From the NCBI RefSeq assembly GCF_000002425.4, contig NC_037270.1, forward strand, positions 527,685 to 591,684: a DNA stretch of 64,000 bases, in the 5' to 3' direction. Below are positions 57,297-64,000 of the stretch, one piece after another. Both the position numbers and the translations under genes were made by a program. The notes under the pieces are model-generated. The model searched no databases. It was not told the origin of the DNA and saw nothing but the letters and a program-made list of their open reading frames with translations. The DNA comes from Physcomitrium patens (taxonomy: Eukaryota; Streptophyta; Bryopsida; Funariales; Funariaceae). The stretch's first letter is position 1, and each line of letters begins with the position of its first letter.

Positions 57297-57837
57297 TGTC
57301 ACGGCCATAATCATGTAAGCTAATAATTACATATAGAAGTAGATAAAAGTAAGTTAATTCTATAATATTTAATATAGAAGCTTCCTAGAAACTTCCTAGA
57401 CATTGCTTTGACTTCATAGGTGTCTTTAATTGACTTTTTGGATTAGAAACGTGGTCAACAAGTTGGCCATGTGCCACACATGTTGTTAGCTTGAAGATCA
57501 AGCTAACTATGTGGCTCATACGTAGAAAAACTTGCCTTGTAAGTCAAGGCATGTGTCCTACAAAGTCAACACATATTGGAGGTCCTATAGAACGTCGCCA
57601 TGTAGCCCCTAGTTAGATAGTATATATAGAGACAAGAGTGAAGGCTTCTTCACTCTTGTCAACTCCTTTCTTACTTCTAGTCTAGTTTCAAGGGTCTCTA
57701 GTTTTCTTGTCTTTTGGCAATAGCCATTCTAGTTTTTCTTTTCAATATACATACTTATTATTCATATTTTGTTACTTTTCTTTGAGTGAAGGCTTACTTA
57801 TCTGAACTTTTTTTTCATCGAGTTCTTGTCCTTGACA
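57297..57837 (+). repeat. C3 3' LTR
   Basis: 541 bp, near-identical to the 5' LTR; differences include a few added bases (AAAAGTAAG after TAGAT near 57345). Ends CTTGACA, followed by GCAAG. Confidence 0.95.
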
Positions 57838-59100
57838 GCAAGACTTCACATAATACAACATCGTGCCTCTAATCTCTACGTCAATGACATAAGACTTGGC
57901 TTCTCTTATATGCAATCTACTTGCTCTTTCTGTAAAGTCATCTATAAGATCTTTCATACATCTTCTTTCAAAATTGAACTCCAAAGGTTGTCCTATAGTG
58001 GAGAGTCTCACTCTACATATTTTGAAAAAGATCATTTTTTTTCAAGTTCTTACTATAATTAGAGTAATTTTTTTTCTTATAATTGGAATTATCGTAATAC
58101 ATGCGCTTCTTAACAAATCTCTTTGATTCATCTAATATATACAAATAAATAGTTCTTTGGATATTCTTCAACTCACTCATGTCCAGTTTCAATTCTCTTA
58201 TACCTTTAACTAGTCCATCAAAGGTGTCTTTGAAAAGACTCTTGTATGTTTCTTGGATTTGAGTAAATGTTATCAAACTTAATGGATTAATTAGCATCAT
58301 AGGTGGTAGAATTTTATGCCTAAAAATCCCTCTTCTTCCCTTCATTTATTATTGTTTAGTCATCAATAATACTACATCTTTCACTTCTTCCAATCATTAA
58401 TTAATTAGCCAAAAATACAAAAACTATATTTCCTAATACTTCATTTTTTACTTACAAAGGGAGCTTTGTTTTTTTTGCTTCTAATAAAAGTCTTTTTAAA
58501 GATTAAAGTTTAAAGAAAAAAATTCAAACTCTCTTCACAATTCATTGAGGGACATAAATCTCTTCAATTGTTACTCAATCTGCTCCAAAAATGGCTTTTT
58601 TATGACTTTATCAAAATCTTTATTATAAAATTCATCTCTCAATATTCCCTCAAAGTCACTTCAAGTGTCTAAATTATCTTCATACAAATCCCTCATCGTC
58701 TTCTTAATTTTAAGAATGCATGCCAATTCAAAACTAAGAATATAGCAAGACTTTGGAACTTGATATACTTCCATCTTTCTTACATATGCTCCGAAAAACT
58801 TAGTAATGTTCCTTCAATCAAACTTTCTATGGTTGTTGACCACATCTTATAATGTCTTAGTTACCTCTTTCTTACTTGTTTGTATTTTTTATTGTCACTT
58901 TATGAATATACTCAAAGTCAAGAGCAAATCAATTGGCACTTGTTTTCTTAATGCCATTTATATGAATCGTTCCAAAATCACCCATCATCTTTGAATATCA
59001 AAAAACTTTGATTTTTTCTTTTTAATCCTTGAATTCTTCATTATTCTTTAAGCATGCATACTAGCTCAATAACTCTATTGATCTCCACTTATACTCTCAA
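57838..59100 (-). pseudogene. N4: decayed gag of an N-superfamily element, host of C3
   Basis: The minus-strand frame 58345-58013 has a helical part (DGLVKGIRELKLDMSELKN), then a knuckle remnant (RMYYDNSNYKKKNYSNYSK) in which the zinc ligands of a CX2CX4HX4C motif are mostly replaced. The arrangement parallels N1 gag. The 20 nt left of C3 (51472-51491) continue the same sequence. No frame is fully open. Upstream (58350-59100) is weak gag-like sequence. Confidence 0.5.
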
Positions 59101-59504
59101 TTGCCCCAAAGATGTTTTCAATGGAAGCACCATATTTTATGTTAAGAGGGCAAGCCTCCTTAAGTAAATATACGGTCCTTAATTTTAAGTAGATTATAAG
59201 AAGTACAATATTATCTAAATGAATTTAAATATAAAAAAGTAACTTAAATTCAAAGTAAAATTTTTAGATTAATTTCTTTTTTGTCCCAAGATGCACTCAA
59301 TTCTTAACTCTAATCTCAAATTTAAACCTCCTTTGACTAAAATACCTATAATTCACTTATTATTGATTCAATTTGGACAAAGTTTAGTTCATTGAGCTTA
59401 ATTCAATCTATAAATTTCAAATTTTCAAGGTCAATAAAAAAGTTTGAGAAAAAATAACCAAATCAAGGAAAAATTAGCCTCTTGCTGTAGCCCCAATCTT
59501 CAAA

Positions 59505-60080
59505 ACTCCCATTCACAAATTTACTTATTTCTTCTTTGTCATAACTCTATTTCTTATATACTAAGACTTGTTGAAAAGCTAAAAATAAAATCTAGATTTT
59601 TTCGAAATCCCAACACAATAAAATAAAAATATAATAAAAGATATAAAAATTCCAAATTAGTTTCAAAACTTATTGCTTAAAAATTCTATAGCAACTCCCT
59701 CCTATAACTTTGCTTGGATCTCCCTTGTTACAACTTTATTTCTTGCATGCTAAAGCTTATTGAAAATTTAATAATAAAATCTAGCTTTTTTCCAAATTTT
59801 CATACAAAATAATGAAAATCCAATAATTGGCATGAAAAATTTCAAACTAATCTTGATACTTACTGCTTAAAAATTCCAATGACCTCCTTTCCAAAAATTT
59901 ACATGGATCTAACTTATCACATCTTTTTCTTATTAAGAGCTAAGGCTTATTGGAAAGCTAATAATATGATTTAGCTTTCTTTTAAATGTCAACCCAAATG
60001 ATAAAAAAAATCATTAAGTGGCATTAAAAATCTCAAATTAATCTTAAACTTGTATCTCCAAAATTCTAATGATCACTTTT
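59505..60080. repeat. Tandem repeat, about three units of ~190 bp
   Basis: Successive units contain CTATTTCTTATATACTAAGA (59547), CTTTATTTCTTGCATGCTAA (59734) and CTTTTTCTTATTAAGAGCTA (59925), each followed by TTG(A)AAAGCTAATAATA and later CTTAAAAATTC. The units differ by substitutions. No gene. Confidence 0.6.
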
Positions 60081-61186
60081 TCTCATACACACATATGAAA
60101 ATAAAAAAAAATCCTAATTGATGCTAAATTCTTCCCACCCTTTTCCCTTAATCTTCTTCCAATATTCTTCTTGAATTACTATAAAGTTGAATATCTATCC
60201 TAAAAAATAATACCTTCAAAGCTTGAATAATCCATTCAAGGCAATAGTTTCATACTCTAAATTCCATTCAAATTTATAAATATATTTATATTATATTATT
60301 TCTTCTCTATAAATAAAACTAATTATCTTCTAAATATCTTTGATGTACTTAAATTATGTACATCAAGACACTATAATAAAAATCAAGCACATTTATCTAC
60401 AATCATAATTATCTAAACTTTATTATTATTACAATGATAGTTGTCTCCATATGCTATAGTTCTTCTTGATAGAATTTTAATTATTTAATTAAAAAGAAGT
60501 GAGAGACTTATCTTGAGATAATTTCATTGCCTTGCTCTTACTTTGTAGCTAAGGTCTATTGCTTCTTACAAGCGTTGTTATTTATTGCTTGTTACCATGA
60601 GCAATATTTTTGCTTTGGTGGTATCATTGCCAATGATGAGATGCTTCACATCTATGGTGATCAGGTCCAATTCTTCTGAGATAATTGATTGCTTTAGCTT
60701 TTCTTCTTTACTTAAATTTTATTAGTGTATATTGAAGGTTAATTGATTATTTTATGAAAGTTGTGAGTAATTGATGTATTATCTCAAATTACTATATTTA
60801 AAAGAAATTTAACATGCCTTTATATATATTTGATTAGTATGTTTTGCATTTACTTTGTATCTCTTGTTTTTGAATCTAATCAACTTTTAATGCAAAAAGT
60901 TATCTTATTTTAAAAGATACATGATTCAAATAATATTATGTTTACTAATCAAAGGTTATATTTGAAATGTATTTTGTAAACACCTTAGAAACTATTCTAC
61001 AAATGCTTTTGCATAAATTCTTGCTATAATACATGTAGTAAAATACATAAATCACCTTAAGTTTTAATTGTATCAAATTCCTTTGTTGATCTATTTACAT
61101 GTGGTTGAAGTATATAATATATCTTTACTCCCAAGCTTGCAGCATTTTAAAGGTGTCATTGATGAGGGGCTAAAAAAATATTATAA
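60081..61186. other. AT-rich stretch, nothing recognised
   Basis: No open frame with protein-like composition, no repeat I could match, apart from a purine-rich GAGGGGC just before S5. Confidence 0.5.
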
Positions 61187-62258
61187 TATCATATAATAAT
61201 ATAATTATATGATAAAAAATAAAAATATGGATATTATTATTGAAAAGCCTAGTAAAAAAATATAATATAAAAATAAGGATAAAAAATAAGAAGGTGGTAA
61301 AAACTTTAGTCTTAATGCTACTTTTTTATAAAAGAAATTCTATTTATTTTGTAGTAAACTTGATATTTAATACTTATACAATGTTTAAAAGCTATTAAAT
61401 GATAAAATTAAGAGATTTTGGCTCTAGAATTTCAACATCAAGATTGGAAAAAGAAGTCAATTAATATTCAAGTGGATTTTAGGAATTATCTTTTATATAA
61501 TAATTTAATTTTAAAAAAAATATTTGTGCTTATTTTTAATAGAGTGATTAAGAAGTATAAGAATTTTGAGTTAAAATAAATAGTTCAATTATTAATAATT
61601 GAAATTTAAATCTGTTATAGAATTTATTAAGAATTTGGTTAAGATTTAAAATTTGATTAAGATTGATTTAGGATTTAGGATTTGAGTAGAATTGATTTAA
61701 GATTTGGTTAGGATTTCATTAAGATTTCATTAGAATTTGATTTAAGATTTTATTAGGATTTATTATGGTTTCTTTAAGATTTGATCTAAGATTTGATAAG
61801 GATTCATTAAGGATTCATTAGGATTTGATTAGGATTCATTAATATTTTATTAAGATTTTATGTAGGATTTAATTAGGTTTTATTAGGATTTCATTAGAAT
61901 TTGACTAGAATTAAGGATTTGATTCGGATTTATGTAAGATTTATTTAGAATTTATTTAGGATTTTTATTTATATTATTCTTTTAAGGTTTTTTGTTATTT
62001 TTAAAATTTTCTAATTTTTAGTACTTTTAAGGTTATTATTATTTCTTTAAGATTAATTTATCACTTCTTTATGTTTCTTTTATAATTTCTTTTAAATTAT
62101 TTTTAAATTGATTAAAGTTTGATTAGGATTGTTAAAGATTATTTAAAATTTATTTAAGACTTTTTTAGACTTGATAGGATTTTATTGTTTCATTTCTACT
62201 TATCTTCTACAACTAGGTGCCCGATGTACTGTCAAGTAAGAATATATATAATACAACA
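61187..62258 (+). repeat. S5: LTR of the N superfamily
   Basis: Start TATCATATAATAATATAATT (TGTCAT in origin), like the N3 LTR start; end ATACAACA. It holds a long TTAGGATT/GATTTGATT run (about 61600-62000). Flanks ATAA and ATGG fit a 4-bp duplication with two G to A changes. Confidence 0.6.
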
Positions 62259-64000
62259 ATGGTATAGGTGACTGAATCCAATCCATTGAGCTTGCTTTTA
62301 TATCAATTCTATTGATGTTTTATTATTTTAGTATGTAATTTTTTTATAGGTGATGGTATACAATATTACAAGTCTTAGCTTATAGTAGTGATTGATATGT
62401 ATATATATTTAGAGTGTCGACATTTGTAAACTAAATATGGCATACTTATTGTATAAGATGCAAGTAGAGAATGAATTTGTTAATCAATATTACACCATTC
62501 TTTATTAGTTATTTCAAGTGATTGATTTTATACCAACTCTAATTACATGATTCAAACTAAAGTAAGAACTAATCGTACTATGGATACCATTTCCATTTAA
62601 AAAATAAATATCTTTATTAAAAACTAACAAATTATTGTTGATCATCCACTTTGTAAAGTAGCACGATAAAAGTATTATAAACAATGTTATTATAGATGTA
62701 ATGGGTATAGATTATAAAGAATTTGTACTCCCAAAGATATTATTGCCAATTTCTTAGATTTTTCTTGCTAAGAATTTTCTATCTTTATTTGAGTACTTGG
62801 TGCATATTATTTGTTGTAAGACAAGTGAGTTCTAATAGCATTTGTGTTAAAAATTTGGTAGTGTGGATGATATAATTTATTGTCAATCATGAGTAGTCTT
62901 TGTATGACAATAACAAACATGTAATGGTTTTAGTTCTAAAAAATAGAAAAAAATCTAGGTACTTGGTTAATGAGGTTTTTATTTGTGTATATATTAGTAT
63001 TCTAATAAAGTCATGGATTGTTCAAACATGTGCATCTTACAATGATTGATGTCAATATAGTTTTGGACTTAGTAAAGTTTGAAGTTTGTTATATAGAGCT
63101 TGAACATGTAAAATTTAGTATCTTTGATATTATATCATCTACAGTTTTAATATTCTAGGTGAATTTTTTTTATTGAGATGTTAGTTTTATAACTTCTTAT
63201 ACCTTGAACTTGAAAAAGATCTACAAGTGAAGTATATGTTATTTAAGCTAGTTCAATTGCTTTAATATGAGTTATTTATATCACTCTTTTTGATCAAAAT
63301 ATTAATTTTTGAAAGTAGATGGTGCTTTTAATTCCCATCTTCATTAAATTTGATGTATTCATATGGGATTTTTTGAAATTCTATTCCGATTTTTTGTTAT
63401 TATAAAATAAATACTTATAAGAGAAGTTGTTTGTATAAGTTGATCAGGTGTTTTTTTTATTTATTTATTTCTTTTTCAAGACAAAATAAATTAAATATAA
63501 TTTTAGCTTTTATAAAAAATAGATGAGAATGTCTTAGAATATTTGGTAGGCAATGCAACCAGATTACAATAATGTCTTATCAATTTAGATACTTATTTTT
63601 TATTCATTTTTTCTTATAACATTCTACTTTGAATATATGTGGTTTCAACCTAAGCATCTTACTATCAAAGGATGAAAATTAAGGTCATGTATGTTTATAA
63701 ATTTTTATTATTTTAAAAATTAGATGTGTATCTTTGTATGGTTATTTAAGATATTGTTGATTTTTATATAATACAATTAGTATTTAAGAATAAAGTGACT
63801 ACATTGGTTATTTTTTTATTATTTAAATTAGATACAAGGCTAGATTACTAATCCTTCAACAATGCAAGTCATAAAAACATTATTGGTGTTGTCACGTGGT
63901 ATTTCTTTTGTCAAAAGTTGGGCATGAATTTGGGATTTATTGCTTGTTTGATTGCAAGGTCTTCTCTTAACAATTTATAAGCTTTGCATTGCCTTGGTTC
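62259..64000. other. AT-rich stretch, nothing recognised
   Basis: No long open frame, no recognised element and no RNA gene. Could be an old repeat or intergenic sequence. Confidence 0.5.

Larger units (their letters stand above)
51492..57837 (+). mobile_element. C3: best preserved chromovirus, 6346 bp
   Basis: LTRs at 51492-52027 (536 bp) and 57297-57837 (541 bp), perfect 5-bp duplication GCAAG (51487-51491, 57838-57842). Gag, pol and ORF3 are all present without frameshift; I count five in-frame stops, each explained by one transition. It is the reference copy in this window for C1 and C2. Confidence 0.97.

Overview
This window is eukaryotic, AT-rich and built almost entirely of LTR retrotransposons in many states of decay. 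I recognise no host protein gene, tRNA, rRNA or CRISPR. Most in-frame stops are CAA, CAG or CGA turned to T-starting stops, or TGG turned to TAG/TGA, and homologous copies differ mostly by transitions. That suggests a large genome whose repeats are cytosine-methylated (or RIP-treated). The chromoviruses look like the Tf1/sushi/Tcn1-like group, known from fungi and early land plants. I cannot decide between fungus and plant from this window alone.

Names used below. C0-C3 are related Ty3-type chromoviruses: gag; then pol with protease, RT, RNase H, integrase and chromodomain; then an extra 3' ORF. N1-N4 belong to one or two other Ty3-type lineages; the best preserved has no chromodomain and carries an acidic tail on the integrase. 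S1-S5 are LTRs of the N superfamily without an obvious body. F-A to F-D are copies of a long unidentified repeat with a GC-richer core.

Layout. 1-1248 and 8902-9118: old C0 on the minus strand, its LTR split by C1 (1249-8896, plus strand, TSD ACTAC). C1 itself carries solo LTR S1 (3921-5204) inside RT. About 9.9-17.3 kb: F repeats. 17.3-41.4 kb: a nest. Very old N2 (minus strand) holds C2 (19361-33422, TSD GTATG), and C2 holds N1 (23247-31728, minus strand, TSD ACGG). N2 also holds solo LTR S2. 41.5-41.8 kb: probably an assembly artefact. 42-51.5 kb: remains of N3, F-D and LTRs S3 and S4. 51492-57837: C3, the best preserved chromovirus (TSD GCAAG), inserted in old gag N4. 59.5-60.1 kb: a tandem repeat. 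61.2-62.3 kb: LTR S5. The rest is AT-rich and unrecognised.

Main results. (1) C1, C2 and C3 look self-primed in the Tf1 manner. The 11 bases that start 2 nt after the 5' LTR pair with 11 bases located 31-32 nt after the LTR TATA box, and the pairing is kept by compensatory changes between C2 and C3. (2) C1, C2 and C3 all carry a third ORF downstream of the chromodomain (about 140 codons in C1 and C3), conserved in its end block and of no family I recognise. (3) The C2 LTR carries perfect heat-shock-element arrays. (4) gag and pol are joined by a conserved stop plus ATG in the -1 frame.
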